The notes: a model not told the origin generated them from the sequence alone. DNA of 64,000 nucleotides from Limosilactobacillus ingluviei DSM 15946 (GCF_001435775.1 NZ_AZFK01000004.1:1-64000), one strand, 5' to 3'; positions 37,246 to 45,700 are shown, counted from the stretch's first letter. A program made the numbers and translations.

Positions 37246-38667
37246 ATGAAGAAAACCAAGATTGTCAGCACTTTAGGGCCGGCAAGTACGGATGTCGACA
37301 CGATTGTTAAGTTGATTAATGCGGGGGCCAACGTCTTCCGTTTCAACTTCTCCCACGGTGACCACCCAGAACACTTGGGCCGGTTGGAAAATGTTCACAA
37401 GGCCGAAGAAATTACCGGGAAGAAAGTTGGGATCATGCTCGATACCAAGGGGGCCGAAATTCGGACGACCGTTCAAAAGGAAGGGAAGATCGAATACAAC
37501 ATTGGTGACCAAGTACGAATCTCAATGGATGCTAGCTTAGAAGGGGTTCACGACAAGATTGCCGTAACTTACCCAGGGCTGTACGATGATGTGAAGGTTG
37601 GCGGCCACGTCTTATTTGATGATGGACTGATCGATATGTTGGTTGACGAAAAAGACGATGCCAACAAGGAATTAGTTTGTCACGTTTTGAACCACGGAAT
37701 TCTTGGTTCACGCAAGGGGGTTAATGCCCCGGGCGTTTCGATTAACTTGCCAGGGATTACGGAAAAGGACTCCAGTGACATTCGTTTTGGTCTGGATAAC
37801 GGGATCAACTTCATCGCTGCTTCCTTTGTCCGGAAGGCCCAAGACGTCTTGGACATTCGTGAATTGCTCAAGGAAAAGAACAAGGAAGATGTCTTGATCT
37901 TCCCAAAGATTGAATCCCAAGAAGGGATCGACAACTTTGAAGAAATTATCGAAGTTTCTGATGGGTTGATGGTACCACGTGGGGACATGGGGGTTGAAAT
38001 TCCAGCTGAAAATGTGCCACTGGTGCAAAAGAACATGATCCGGCGGTGCAATGAATTAGGTAAGCCGGTAATTACGGCGACGCAAATGCTGGATTCCATG
38101 CAAGAAAACCCTCGTCCAACCCGGGCCGAAGTTTCTGATGTTGCCAACGCTGTCTTTGACGGAACGGATGCAACGATGTTGTCCGGGGAAAGTGCCAACG
38201 GTGACTACCCAGTTGAATCCGTTGCCATGATGGCCCACATTGATGAAAAGGCTGAAAACAACCTGGACAAGTTCGGCCGGGAAGTCTTTGACTTTGACAA
38301 GTCTGACGTTACGGAAACGATTGGGTCAGCGGTTGCTAACGCGGCGCGGGACTTGAACATTAAGACGATCGTTGCTTCAACGAAGTCTGGCTACACGGCA
38401 CGGATGATCTCCAAGTACCGTCCATCAGCTGATGTATTAGCGTTGACTTACGATGAACGGGTTCAACGGAGCTTGATGATCAACTGGGGGATCCAACCAT
38501 TTGTGGTGGATCGGCCAGAAAGTACTGATGAAATGTTCCGGGTAGCTGGCGAAAAGGCTAAGGAATTAGGCTTTGCGCAAGCTGGTGACTTGATTATTGT
38601 AGTTGCCGGGACGCCAGGCGGAAACACCGGGACGACGAACTTAATGCGGGTTTTACAAGTTAAGTAA
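37246..38667 (+). CDS. pyk: pyruvate kinase
   Basis: This 473-residue glycolytic enzyme converts PEP and ADP to pyruvate and ATP. KTKIVSTLGPAS, FRFNFSHGDH, the B-domain, FPKIESQEGIDNF, MVPRGDMGVEIPAENVPLVQ, ITATQMLDSM and DGTDATMLSGESANG are intact. The extra C-terminal PEP-utiliser domain present in about 585-residue pyruvate kinases of many lactobacilli and bacilli is absent. The frame ends cleanly before a terminator, so this is a natural short form. The leader holds an extended -10 (TGCTATGAT) and a GGGG/CCCC hairpin. Codon use is strongly biased, as expected for an abundant protein. Confidence 0.97.
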   Translation: MKKTKIVSTLGPASTDVDTIVKLINAGANVFRFNFSHGDHPEHLGRLENVHKAEEITGKKVGIMLDTKGAEIRTTVQKEGKIEYNIGDQVRISMDASLEGVHDKIAVTYPGLYDDVKVGGHVLFDDGLIDMLVDEKDDANKELVCHVLNHGILGSRKGVNAPGVSINLPGITEKDSSDIRFGLDNGINFIAASFVRKAQDVLDIRELLKEKNKEDVLIFPKIESQEGIDNFEEIIEVSDGLMVPRGDMGVEIPAENVPLVQKNMIRRCNELGKPVITATQMLDSMQENPRPTRAEVSDVANAVFDGTDATMLSGESANGDYPVESVAMMAHIDEKAENNLDKFGREVFDFDKSDVTETIGSAVANAARDLNIKTIVASTKSGYTARMISKYRPSADVLALTYDERVQRSLMINWGIQPFVVDRPESTDEMFRVAGEKAKELGFAQAGDLIIVVAGTPGGNTGTTNLMRVLQVK

Positions 38668-38686
38668 GCCGTCAAAATAGAGTTGA

Positions 38687-38718
38687 GAAACGGGTAGGAA
38701 ATGTCCTGCCCGTTTTTT
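38687..38718 (+). terminator. terminator of pyk
   Basis: AAACGGGTAGG pairs with CCTGCCCGTTT (one G-T pair) around a 6-nt loop and is followed by a T-run. Confidence 0.88.
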
Positions 38719-38807
38719 CAATCACCGGGACCGCTTTAAATTTGCGCGGGGCTTGTGTAAAATATGGTAAGTTAATACTGGAGCTGGCAAAACTGGAGGG
38801 AATTTGA

Positions 38808-39692
38808 ATGAATGAAGCATTAGGAAGCGTGGTTTCGGCGGTAATGGTCGATGAGAATCAGGACTATTACTTTGTGCAGCCTGCGAGAAACGGGCAGACT
38901 TACCGCTTGGCAAAAAGTGAGGCCCCCCAGGTTCTGCACATCGGGGGATCGGTCAAGGGGTTTGTTTATGAAAACGCCGACCATCAATTACAAATGACGT
39001 GTGCCCATATTCCAACGGTGCAAGTTGACCACTATGACTTTGGCACGGTGGTTGGCGTGCGACGTGATTTGGGAGTCTTTGTTGATATTGGTCTGCCAAA
39101 CAAAGACATTGTAGTCTCACTCGATGATTTGCCAAACTTAAAGCACTTATGGCCACAACCGGGCGACCGTTTATTATTGGCCTTGCGGGTCGATGATCAT
39201 GATCGGTTATGGGGGCAGCTCGCGGATGAGGAAATCTTCCGGACAATTGCAGCTAAACCAAGTCGCCAATTGATTAATCAAGATGTTACGGCGACAATTT
39301 ACCGCTTAAAATTAGCGGGGAGCTTAGCGCTAACGGCGGATTATCATTTAGCCTTTATTCACCCTAGTGAACGAGACCAAGAGCCGCGCTTAGGCCAAGT
39401 TGTGAAGGGCCGGGTAATTGGTCTTTCCAGTCATGGGGGAGTTAACTTATCGCTCAAACCCCGGGCTTACCAGGCGATTAATGATGATGCGGCCCAAATT
39501 CTGGCCCTGTTAAAGCACAGTCAAGACCATCAACTTCCCCTGACGGATAAGAGTTCGCCGGCGGAAATTAAGGCGTTATTAGGGATTAGTAAAGGACAAT
39601 TTAAGCGGGCCGTAGGGCATTTACTAAAGGCGCGACTGGTTAATCAAATCAATGGGAAGTTAATTTTGCTCAAGGAGCCAAGCGATGACTGA
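38808..39692 (+). CDS. cvfB: CvfB family S1-like RNA-binding protein (YitL)
   Basis: This 294-residue protein has three S1-like OB folds and a C-terminal winged helix. The first fold is weak (residues 1-65), the second starts at DFGTVVGVRRDLGVFVDIGL, and the third at LGQVVKGRVIGLSSHGGVNL. The end (LTDKSSPAEIKALLGISKGQFKRAVGHLLK) is the winged-helix signature of CvfB. In staphylococci CvfB affects virulence gene expression through RNA. The target here is unknown. It overlaps the next gene by 8 bp. Confidence 0.9.
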   Translation: MNEALGSVVSAVMVDENQDYYFVQPARNGQTYRLAKSEAPQVLHIGGSVKGFVYENADHQLQMTCAHIPTVQVDHYDFGTVVGVRRDLGVFVDIGLPNKDIVVSLDDLPNLKHLWPQPGDRLLLALRVDDHDRLWGQLADEEIFRTIAAKPSRQLINQDVTATIYRLKLAGSLALTADYHLAFIHPSERDQEPRLGQVVKGRVIGLSSHGGVNLSLKPRAYQAINDDAAQILALLKHSQDHQLPLTDKSSPAEIKALLGISKGQFKRAVGHLLKARLVNQINGKLILLKEPSDD

Positions 39693-40572
39693 TTTAAAAG
39701 CTCCCGTGACGGATTTTTTGGCGCAATTGGCGCAACGGCGTTCAGCCAGTACCGTCGAGAATTACGCCCGCGATCTGCGGCGGATGCAACAAGTGCTGCT
39801 TGAGCACCAGCTTGAGAATTGGGGGGCCGCTGATCAATATGTCTGGTTGGAATGGTTGAACCAATTGTCGACAACGACCAGTTTAGCCAGTCGTCGTCGC
39901 TATCTGTCCAGTTTGCGCCAATTCTACCGGTTTTTACTGAATGAGCACTTGGTCGAACAGGATCCAACCCGGGATTTAAAGTTACCGCCGTTGGTTGCCA
40001 CGCCAACGCCGCACTTGTCCGAACCAGCAATGGTCCAGCTTTTGACCGCCGTTAAGGATACCACGCCATTAGCGCTTCGTGATCGGGCACTGTTGGAGCT
40101 TTTGTATGCGACGGGGGTAAAGGTAAGTGAATTGTTAACGTTGGATGTGACCGATTTAAACTTCGAATTAGGCTTTTTGACCGTTCGCGATCATTTGGGG
40201 CAAGCGCGCTTGCTCCCGTTAAGTCCGGTCGCGCAACATTGGTTGCAACGCTATCTTCAGGTGGCCCGTCCTTTGCTTCAGCAGGATGGCCGTTCAGCCG
40301 GCGTATTTTTGAATGCCCGCGGGGGGCGGCTGAGTCGGCAAGCAGTTTGGCAACTTTTAAAAACGACTGGGCAGGCCGCGGCCTTGACGATCGAAGTGAC
40401 GCCGCAAGTGATGCGGGAGAGCTTTACGGCCCACTTGTTGGCGCACCAGGCGGATTACCTGGTGGTGATGCAGTTGTTAGGTAAACAGTTGCCGCAAGCG
40501 CCACTGGTCCCCTTTAGTCGGGTTAAAGCGGTATATCAAGCAACGTTTCCACGTTACCAAGAGGAAGGTTAA
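39685..40572 (+). CDS. XerD-like tyrosine recombinase homologue lacking catalytic residues
   Basis: This 295-residue protein aligns over its full length with XerD: an N-terminal SAM-like domain (SASTVENYARDLRRMQQ), then RDRALLELLYATG and FLNARGGRLSRQAVWQLLK. Five of six catalytic positions are changed. ArgI in YATGxRVSEL is Lys146, the beta-hairpin Lys is Gln173, the HxLRH His is Gln241 (only Arg244 remains, followed by Glu instead of His), the LGH His is Lys267, and the nucleophile Tyr is Phe277 (FSRV for YTHV). It should still fold and bind DNA but not cleave it. Streptococci have a comparable inactive XerD-like gene beside scpA. It lies directly before ribT-scpA-scpB. Confidence 0.85.
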   Translation: MTDLKAPVTDFLAQLAQRRSASTVENYARDLRRMQQVLLEHQLENWGAADQYVWLEWLNQLSTTTSLASRRRYLSSLRQFYRFLLNEHLVEQDPTRDLKLPPLVATPTPHLSEPAMVQLLTAVKDTTPLALRDRALLELLYATGVKVSELLTLDVTDLNFELGFLTVRDHLGQARLLPLSPVAQHWLQRYLQVARPLLQQDGRSAGVFLNARGGRLSRQAVWQLLKTTGQAAALTIEVTPQVMRESFTAHLLAHQADYLVVMQLLGKQLPQAPLVPFSRVKAVYQATFPRYQEEG

Positions 40573-40956
40573 ATGTTAGTAAAGTACCGGAAAGATTATC
40601 AAAAAATTGTGTTGGGCTTACTTTCTTTTAGTCCCGATCTAGATAATTATGATCGTTTGCAAGAAGAAATTGATTGGTCTAATTCAGCGCATCAACCAAT
40701 CTATTTATGGCGGGCACCGTATTCTGAACAATTTATCGGCGTGGCGGTGTTAGAAGAGGGAACCGATTATATTTTATTGCGCCGTCTTTCGTTTACGCCA
40801 AGTGAACGCTCAGGGAAAAACGTTTATGATTTTTTGTCGGCCATTGCCAAGCATTATGAGCCTAAGCGCTTAATGGGGACCTTAGCGACACAGCCCCTCG
40901 TTACCAATTGGGCGCGCAGTACGGTCTTTCGGGTTCAACCAACAGAGGAGGAATAA
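40573..40956 (+). CDS. ribT: RibT-like GNAT acetyltransferase family protein
   Basis: This 127-residue protein starts one base after the XerD-like stop codon, with GAGGAAGG inside the end of that gene. The opening MLVKYRKDYQKIVLGLLSF and the order xerD-ribT-scpA match B. subtilis-type RibT, a small GNAT-fold protein once linked to riboflavin synthesis. The GNAT core (FIGVAVLEEG, LLRRLSFTPSERSGKNVYDF) is recognisable, but the acetyl-CoA loop is poorly kept. The real substrate is unknown. Confidence 0.82.
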   Translation: MLVKYRKDYQKIVLGLLSFSPDLDNYDRLQEEIDWSNSAHQPIYLWRAPYSEQFIGVAVLEEGTDYILLRRLSFTPSERSGKNVYDFLSAIAKHYEPKRLMGTLATQPLVTNWARSTVFRVQPTEEE

Positions 40957-40958
40957 AC

Positions 40959-41729
40959 GTGGCAACTGAGGTGATAACAGAACCGCAAAAACCATTTGTG
41001 CACCTGGCTGATTTCGATGGCCCCCTTGACTTGTTGCTCCACTTGATTCGTAAAGATGAAGTGGAGATCTATGATATTCCGATCGAAAAAATTACTAAGC
41101 AATACGTGGCGATATTAGAGGCAAATCAAAAATATCAATTAGAAATTGCTGGTGAATACTTTGTCATGGCATCGACGCTAATGCGGATTAAGAGTCAAAT
41201 GCTGCTACCAGCGCCACCAGTCATGGTTGATGATGAAGCAGAATTCGAAGATCCGCGGGAAGAATTGGTTGACCAATTGTTGGAATATCAGCGCTACCAA
41301 GCCGCAGCCAAGCACTTAGAAGCTAAAGCAGCCGCCCGGCAACGGGAGTATACCCGGGAAGCGATGGCAGCGCCAACTGAAATAATTGCTCACCAAGTTC
41401 AGCCAGGGGTCACAATCGAAGAATTGCGGGGGGCGTTTGAAGCGTTGCTAAAGCGACGTCAGATTCCGGAATTGCCGGTCGCTGAAACGGCGCCGGAAAA
41501 AGTAACGGTTGCCGAACGAATTGACTATATCAAAGCGCAACTAACCCATCCGGTGCGGTTTGTTGATTTATTTGCTGACCAATTGACTCGTGATAATTTA
41601 GTCACCACCTTTCTGGCCTTGTTGGAACTATGTCGCCATCAGGTGGTTCAAGTTACCCAGTCAACGGCATTTGGCCCTTTGATTGTAACGAAAGGAAATA
41701 AATTTGATGGACAACCAAGCGAAAATTGA
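40959..41729 (+). CDS. scpA: segregation and condensation protein A
   Basis: This 256-residue kleisin bridges the SMC head domains in the chromosome condensin. The signature DFDGPLDLLLHLIRKDEVEIYDIPI (about 19-43) is split by helices leading into YFVMASTLMRIKSQMLLP, and the C-terminal winged helix (VTVAERIDYIKAQL...FLALLELCRHQVVQV) is intact. The start is GTG, 7 bp after GAGGAGG. It overlaps scpB by 23 bp, consistent with coupled translation of the complex. Confidence 0.96.
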   Translation: MATEVITEPQKPFVHLADFDGPLDLLLHLIRKDEVEIYDIPIEKITKQYVAILEANQKYQLEIAGEYFVMASTLMRIKSQMLLPAPPVMVDDEAEFEDPREELVDQLLEYQRYQAAAKHLEAKAAARQREYTREAMAAPTEIIAHQVQPGVTIEELRGAFEALLKRRQIPELPVAETAPEKVTVAERIDYIKAQLTHPVRFVDLFADQLTRDNLVTTFLALLELCRHQVVQVTQSTAFGPLIVTKGNKFDGQPSEN

Positions 41730-42291
41730 GGCGTTGCTTTTTATCGCCGGTGATGAGGGAATTACCCTCGGGGATTTAGCGAACTTAACCGGCTTGTTGA
41801 AACCGGCAGTTCACGGGATTTTGGGGCAATTGGCAGAAAAATATGCCCAGGACAACCATTGTGCGCTTAAATTACTGGTCAGTGCGGATACCTATCGTTT
41901 AGCAACCAAAGGTGAATTAGCACCAGTGGTAAAAGATTACTTTGAAACTCCGCTAACGGTCCCGTTAACGCCAGCCTTATTAGAGGTGCTGGCAATTATT
42001 GCGTACCGCCAGCCCATTACGCGGCTTGAAATTGATGATTTACGGGGCGTTCAAAGTTCGGGATCAATTCAAAAATTAGTCATGCAGGGGCTGGTAGAAA
42101 CCCGGGGGCGGTTGAACGTACCGGGTCGGCCCTTCCGCTATGGCACCACCACGGCTTTTTTGGATTACTTCGGGTTGGCCGAGTTGAGTGAGTTACCGCC
42201 ATTAAGTGAGCCGGCGGCTGAAATTATCGACAGCGAACAATTTGCGCAAGCCTTAGCCTTGCGACGACAAAAACTGGAGGGGGAAAACTAA
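41707..42291 (+). CDS. scpB: segregation and condensation protein B
   Basis: This 194-residue partner of ScpA has tandem winged helices. ALLFIAGDEGITLGDLANL opens the first, and LEVLAIIAYRQPITRLEIDD with RGVQSSGSIQKLVMQGLVETRG forms the second, highly conserved one. The ATG at 41707 was chosen over the TTG immediately before it. The stop codon overlaps the rluB start (TAATG). Confidence 0.95.
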   Translation: MDNQAKIEALLFIAGDEGITLGDLANLTGLLKPAVHGILGQLAEKYAQDNHCALKLLVSADTYRLATKGELAPVVKDYFETPLTVPLTPALLEVLAIIAYRQPITRLEIDDLRGVQSSGSIQKLVMQGLVETRGRLNVPGRPFRYGTTTAFLDYFGLAELSELPPLSEPAAEIIDSEQFAQALALRRQKLEGEN

Positions 42292-43022
42292 TGGAACGGT
42301 TGCAAAAAGTGATTGCGCATGCGGGGGTGGCTTCGCGCCGCGCCGCGGAAAAACTAATTTTGGCTGGACGCGTCACGGTGAACGAGCAAGTGGTGACAGA
42401 ACTGGGAACAAAGGTCAAAAACAGTGACCAAGTTAAAGTTGATGGTGTTCCTTTGCGTAAAGAAGCACCAGTTTACTTTATGTTAAACAAGCCCCGGGGG
42501 GTTATTTCATCCGTCCATGATGAAAAAGGTCGCCGGACGGTTGTGGACTTATTTACTGAAGAAGGGGTAACTGAACGAATCTACCCCATTGGGCGCTTAG
42601 ATTATGATACAACCGGGTTGTTGTTGTTAACGAATGATGGTGAGCTGACCAATCAGTTGATGCACCCCAAGTTTGAGGTTGACAAGGTTTATATTGCTAA
42701 GGTCAAAGGATTGGTTACCAATGATGCGTTGCGTCAATTACGGACGGGGGTTAAAATTGACGGTCGGATGACGGCCCAAGCCAAGGCGAAGGTGGTGGAA
42801 GTGGCCGCAGATAAGAAGCATTCCTTAGTGAAGTTAACGATTCATGAAGGGCATAATCACCAAGTTAAAAAGATGCTCCAAGCGGTAGGCCACCCGGTGG
42901 TTAAATTGCACCGGGAAGAATATGCTGGCCTGACGTTGGCGGGGTTACCGTCGGCGGGACAATGGCGTGAATTGAAGCCCGTGGAAGTTAAGTACTTACG
43001 CCAACTATCAGGGGAAAATTAA
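42291..43022 (+). CDS. rluB: 23S rRNA pseudouridine synthase RluB
   Basis: This 243-residue RsuA/RluB-family enzyme modifies the large-subunit rRNA. It begins with an S4 RNA-binding domain (MERLQKVIAHAGVASRRAAE), then the catalytic domain with PIGRLDYDTTGLLLLTNDGE, where the first Asp is the nucleophile, and the HEGHNHQVKKMLQAVGHPV signature. It is last in the cvfB-to-rluB run of overlapping or abutting genes. GGAGGGGG lies in the end of scpB. Confidence 0.95.
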   Translation: MERLQKVIAHAGVASRRAAEKLILAGRVTVNEQVVTELGTKVKNSDQVKVDGVPLRKEAPVYFMLNKPRGVISSVHDEKGRRTVVDLFTEEGVTERIYPIGRLDYDTTGLLLLTNDGELTNQLMHPKFEVDKVYIAKVKGLVTNDALRQLRTGVKIDGRMTAQAKAKVVEVAADKKHSLVKLTIHEGHNHQVKKMLQAVGHPVVKLHREEYAGLTLAGLPSAGQWRELKPVEVKYLRQLSGEN

Positions 43023-43029
43023 AGTTAAA

Positions 43030-43297
43030 TTGCGTTTTAAGGTTAAGAATGCTATAGTTAACGACAGATTAAAGAAACGAGTTGTCGTACAGTAGGGTCA
43101 CATCTCAAGGGACAGCGAACTGGCGGTTGGTGCAAGCTAGGCAGGATGATGATCACGAATTACCCGACAAAGACCTCGACCGGGCCCGACTGGTCCCGTT
43201 ATCCACCAGTAAAAGAGGGGATTTTCGGCAATCCCTAGCTAGGTGGTACCGCGGAAATTTCGTCCCAGCAAGCGTAATGGCTTGCTGGGATTTTTTA
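43030..43297 (+). promoter_or_regulatory. promoter and T-box leader of the NhaC-type carrier
   Basis: TTGCGT and TATAGT (43030-43058, 17-bp spacing, TG extended) start the leader. The T-box core AGGTGGTACCGCGG is at 43241-43254. Stem I closes with TTGTCG/CGACAA. An AGTA element at 43090-43094 faces GAA at about 43159 on the other side of a helix. The bases after GAA read TTACC, so the specifier is UUA (Leu) if it directly follows GAA, as in the leuS leader here, or UAC (Tyr) if shifted by one base. tRNA charging, not Na+ or pH, should control this carrier. Confidence 0.9.
43263..43297 (+). terminator. regulated terminator of the nhaC T-box
   Basis: TCCCAGCAAGC pairs perfectly with GCTTGCTGGGA around GTAATG and is followed by a T-run. 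Confidence 0.9.
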
Positions 43298-43324
43298 GTT
43301 TAAATCAACTGGGGAGGAGATTTT

Positions 43325-44707
43325 ATGACCAAGCAGATTCGTTTTTTTGAAGCGAGCGTAATTTTGATTTTGATGTTAATTATTTTGGGGACCAGTGTTA
43401 TTGGTTTTCAAATGACACCGACCGTACCGGTATTAGCGGTCATTGGCTGCTTAATGGGGTGGCTGCGATGGCGGGGCTTCAGTTGGGAGGAACTAATGGC
43501 TGGGATCAAGGCAGGAATTTCAACGGCCATCATTCCGATCTTTATTTTTATGTTGATTGGGACTTTGATTGCGGTTTGGATTCAAGCCGGGGTTATTCCA
43601 GCTTTAATGTTGGTTGGCTTTCGGCTAATTAATGCCTCTTTTTTTCTTCCTTCCGTTTTTATTGTTTGCTCTTTAGTTGGTTCTGCCATCGGGAGTGGGT
43701 TTACCACCATTTCAACAATTGGGATTGCCCTGCTTGGAATGGGCAGTGCAATGGGCTTTTCGCCCGCTTTGACGGCTGGCGCAATTATTTCAGGGGCCGT
43801 CTTTGGGGATAAGATGTCGCCCTTATCGGATTCAACAAATTTAGCCGCAGCAATTGCGGGGAGTGATTTATTTGCCCACATCAAGAACATGTTGTGGACG
43901 ACCTTACCGGCTTTTGCACTTTCGTTACTTGCCTACACATTTTTAGGCTGGTCGCACCATGCCATGCCGGCGACGCAGGTGGCCGGGACTTTAGTAACAC
44001 TGCAGACGACGTTTTCCATTTCGGGGTGGACGATGTTGCCAATCCTGTTAATGCTGGTTTGTTCGTGGCGAAAGTTGCCAGCAATTCCGACGTTATTTTT
44101 AAACATTGCGGTAACGATTGGTTTAATTTTTATGACAGAACGGCAATTTACCCTGGCCCAATTGACGACGCTGATTCAGCGAGGATATGTTGCGAAAACC
44201 GGTGATGCGACCTTGAATACGCTTCTGAGCCGGGGCGGAATTGATAGCATGATGGGAACGGTGGCGCTGATCATTACTACCCTGGCCTTGGGGGGGATTT
44301 TAATGAATTGCAAGATCATTGATCACGCAATGGCGCCCATTGCCGTCCGGTTAAAGACCCCGGGCCGCCTGGTTTTGAGCACGATTTTAGCCGGAATTGG
44401 GATTAATCTGTTTGTTGGTGAACAGTACCTTTCCGTGATTTTGCCCGGTAATGCGTTTAAGGCTAGCTTTACGCGGTTAAAGTTAGCGCCGTTAGCCTTG
44501 AGTCGGGTGCTTGAAGACGGTGGGAGTGTGATTAACTACCTGATTCCTTGGGGGGTTGCCGGTTCATTTGCGGCGGGGACCTTGGGGGTGCCAGTGACAA
44601 CCTTTTTGCCATTTGCCTTTTTTAGTTTATTGTCACCATTGTTTTCGGTCTTAAGTGGGGTGACTGGCTGGGGGCTGAAAAAGCAGGCGACGGTGGAAAC
44701 GGTTTGA
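43325..44707 (+). CDS. NhaC family carrier, probably an amino acid transporter
   Basis: This 460-residue membrane protein has about 11-12 hydrophobic segments. NhaC-type signatures are GSGFTTISTIGIALLGMG and FGDKMSPLSDSTNLAAAIAGSDLFAHIKN near residues 160-188, and GINLFVGEQYLSVILPG near 355. The family is named for Na+/H+ antiport, but T-box-controlled members have been predicted to carry amino acids, tyrosine in particular. The T-box leader argues that this one takes up the cognate amino acid. GGGGAGG precedes the ATG. It is monocistronic. Confidence 0.85.
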   Translation: MTKQIRFFEASVILILMLIILGTSVIGFQMTPTVPVLAVIGCLMGWLRWRGFSWEELMAGIKAGISTAIIPIFIFMLIGTLIAVWIQAGVIPALMLVGFRLINASFFLPSVFIVCSLVGSAIGSGFTTISTIGIALLGMGSAMGFSPALTAGAIISGAVFGDKMSPLSDSTNLAAAIAGSDLFAHIKNMLWTTLPAFALSLLAYTFLGWSHHAMPATQVAGTLVTLQTTFSISGWTMLPILLMLVCSWRKLPAIPTLFLNIAVTIGLIFMTERQFTLAQLTTLIQRGYVAKTGDATLNTLLSRGGIDSMMGTVALIITTLALGGILMNCKIIDHAMAPIAVRLKTPGRLVLSTILAGIGINLFVGEQYLSVILPGNAFKASFTRLKLAPLALSRVLEDGGSVINYLIPWGVAGSFAAGTLGVPVTTFLPFAFFSLLSPLFSVLSGVTGWGLKKQATVETV

Positions 44708-44714
44708 TTTCGGC

Positions 44715-44743
44715 TTGCAAAAAGTAAGCGGTAGTGCTATAGT
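44715..44743 (+). promoter_or_regulatory. promoter of the FMN riboswitch/ribU transcript
   Basis: TTGCAA and TATAGT are separated by 17 bp with a TG-n extension, 25 bp before the riboswitch. Confidence 0.68.
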
Positions 44744-44767
44744 TAAACCGTAAAAATATAAATTAGG

Positions 44768-44884
44768 TTTGTCTTCAAGGCAGGGTGCAATTCCCGACCG
44801 GCGGTATAGCCCGCAACCCGTATTTACGGTGGAACCTGGCGCAATTCCAGGTGCCGACAGTATAGTCTGGTAGATAGAAGATTG
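44768..44884 (+). promoter_or_regulatory. FMN riboswitch (RFN element)
   Basis: The near-invariant RFN core is present: GTCTTCAAGGCAGGGTGCAA, TTCCCGACCGGCGGTATAGCC, CCTGGCGCAATTCCAGGTGC and CGACAGTATAGTCTGG, closing with AGAAGA. A terminator hairpin follows at 44907, so FMN binding should stop transcription before ribU. Confidence 0.97.
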
Positions 44885-44906
44885 CCATCATCAAATAAAC
44901 GATGAC

Positions 44907-44943
44907 GGACTGGGGGCAAATTGGCTTGTCGCCAGTCTTTTTA
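44907..44943 (+). terminator. regulated terminator of the FMN riboswitch
   Basis: GACTGG and CCAGTC bracket an inner helix (GGCAA with TTGTCGCC bases nearby) and are followed by TTTTTATTT. Confidence 0.78.
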
Positions 44944-44998
44944 TTTGGACGGCTTGGATACCTACACAAGAAGGCGACCTCACAGGAGGTTTGGTCTG

Positions 44999-45574
44999 AT
45001 GACAGTTTCACATTCACGCTTGCAACGCTACACAGTGACAGCTTGCTTTGGTGCATTAGCCTTTGTTTTGATGTTGTTTGAATTTCCGGTAATTCCGGTT
45101 GTCTCGTACTTAAAGTTGGATTTCTCCGATTTGCCAGTCTTGCTGGGAACCATTATGTATGGGCCGATAACGGGAATTGTTATTACGGTAATTAAATTAT
45201 TGCTTCATGGGGCAATGCGGGGCTTTTCACCAGTTGAATTTCTCGGCTTATTTGCCAGTTTCTGCTCTTCGGTCGCCTTATTGATTCCAGTGGCTTGGTT
45301 TTTCCGGCGGGGAAGTCACCGGTCGTTTAAAGCAGCCATGTGGTGGAGTGCCGTGGTCGGCACGCTTCTGTTAACGGTTGTGATGACGTTGTTTAACCTG
45401 TACGTTTTAACCCCCATGTATATGAAATTGTTTGCTTGGCAGCCTAATTTACCGATTCCAGAATTAATGGCCGTTGGGGTGTTGCCGTTTAATTTAATTA
45501 AGGGAATCGCGGTCAGTGCGGTCTTTGCCTTTTTAGCAAGTCGAATGAAACATTTGTTACATTTGGCTGATTAG
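44999..45574 (+). CDS. ribU: riboflavin transporter RibU (ECF S component)
   Basis: This 191-residue substrate-binding membrane subunit has five to six hydrophobic segments. The region FPVIPVVSYLKLDFSDLPVLLG is the RibU signature, with the KLDFSD loop followed by GPITGIVITVIKLLLHG. It captures riboflavin and docks with the shared ECF module (EcfA-EcfA'-EcfT), not encoded here. The FMN riboswitch confirms the substrate. AGGAGG precedes the ATG at 44999. An in-frame upstream extension would run through the terminator and was rejected. No rib biosynthetic genes accompany it, so uptake may be the main source. Confidence 0.96.
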   Translation: MTVSHSRLQRYTVTACFGALAFVLMLFEFPVIPVVSYLKLDFSDLPVLLGTIMYGPITGIVITVIKLLLHGAMRGFSPVEFLGLFASFCSSVALLIPVAWFFRRGSHRSFKAAMWWSAVVGTLLLTVVMTLFNLYVLTPMYMKLFAWQPNLPIPELMAVGVLPFNLIKGIAVSAVFAFLASRMKHLLHLAD

Positions 45575-45625
45575 TGGGTTTTCTCGCTAAGTTGCTTTAT
45601 AATTATCATAGCGTATTTAAAAGTT

Positions 45626-45666
45626 AGCGCGCTCCGAGGGTAGTCTGTCGGTTCGCGCTTTTTTTA
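45626..45666 (+). terminator. terminator of ribU
   Basis: AGCGCG pairs with CGCGCT, with an inner CCGA/TCGG helix, and is followed by a T-run. Confidence 0.82.
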
Positions 45667-45700
45667 TAATATCTTCAGTGCTAGTAAACGGGGGAGAAAA

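Noticed and set aside
37680-38198. 172-codon minus-strand frame opposite pyk
   Set aside because: It is a shadow frame caused by the strong codon bias of pyk, with no homology or signals.
37246-38667. Pyruvate kinase truncated by frameshift
   Set aside because: The frame ends cleanly at TAA followed by a terminator, and no PEP-utiliser domain remnant follows in any frame.
43082-43303. 73-codon plus-strand frame upstream of the NhaC gene
   Set aside because: It lies wholly inside the T-box leader and terminator, with no ribosome binding site or protein-like composition.
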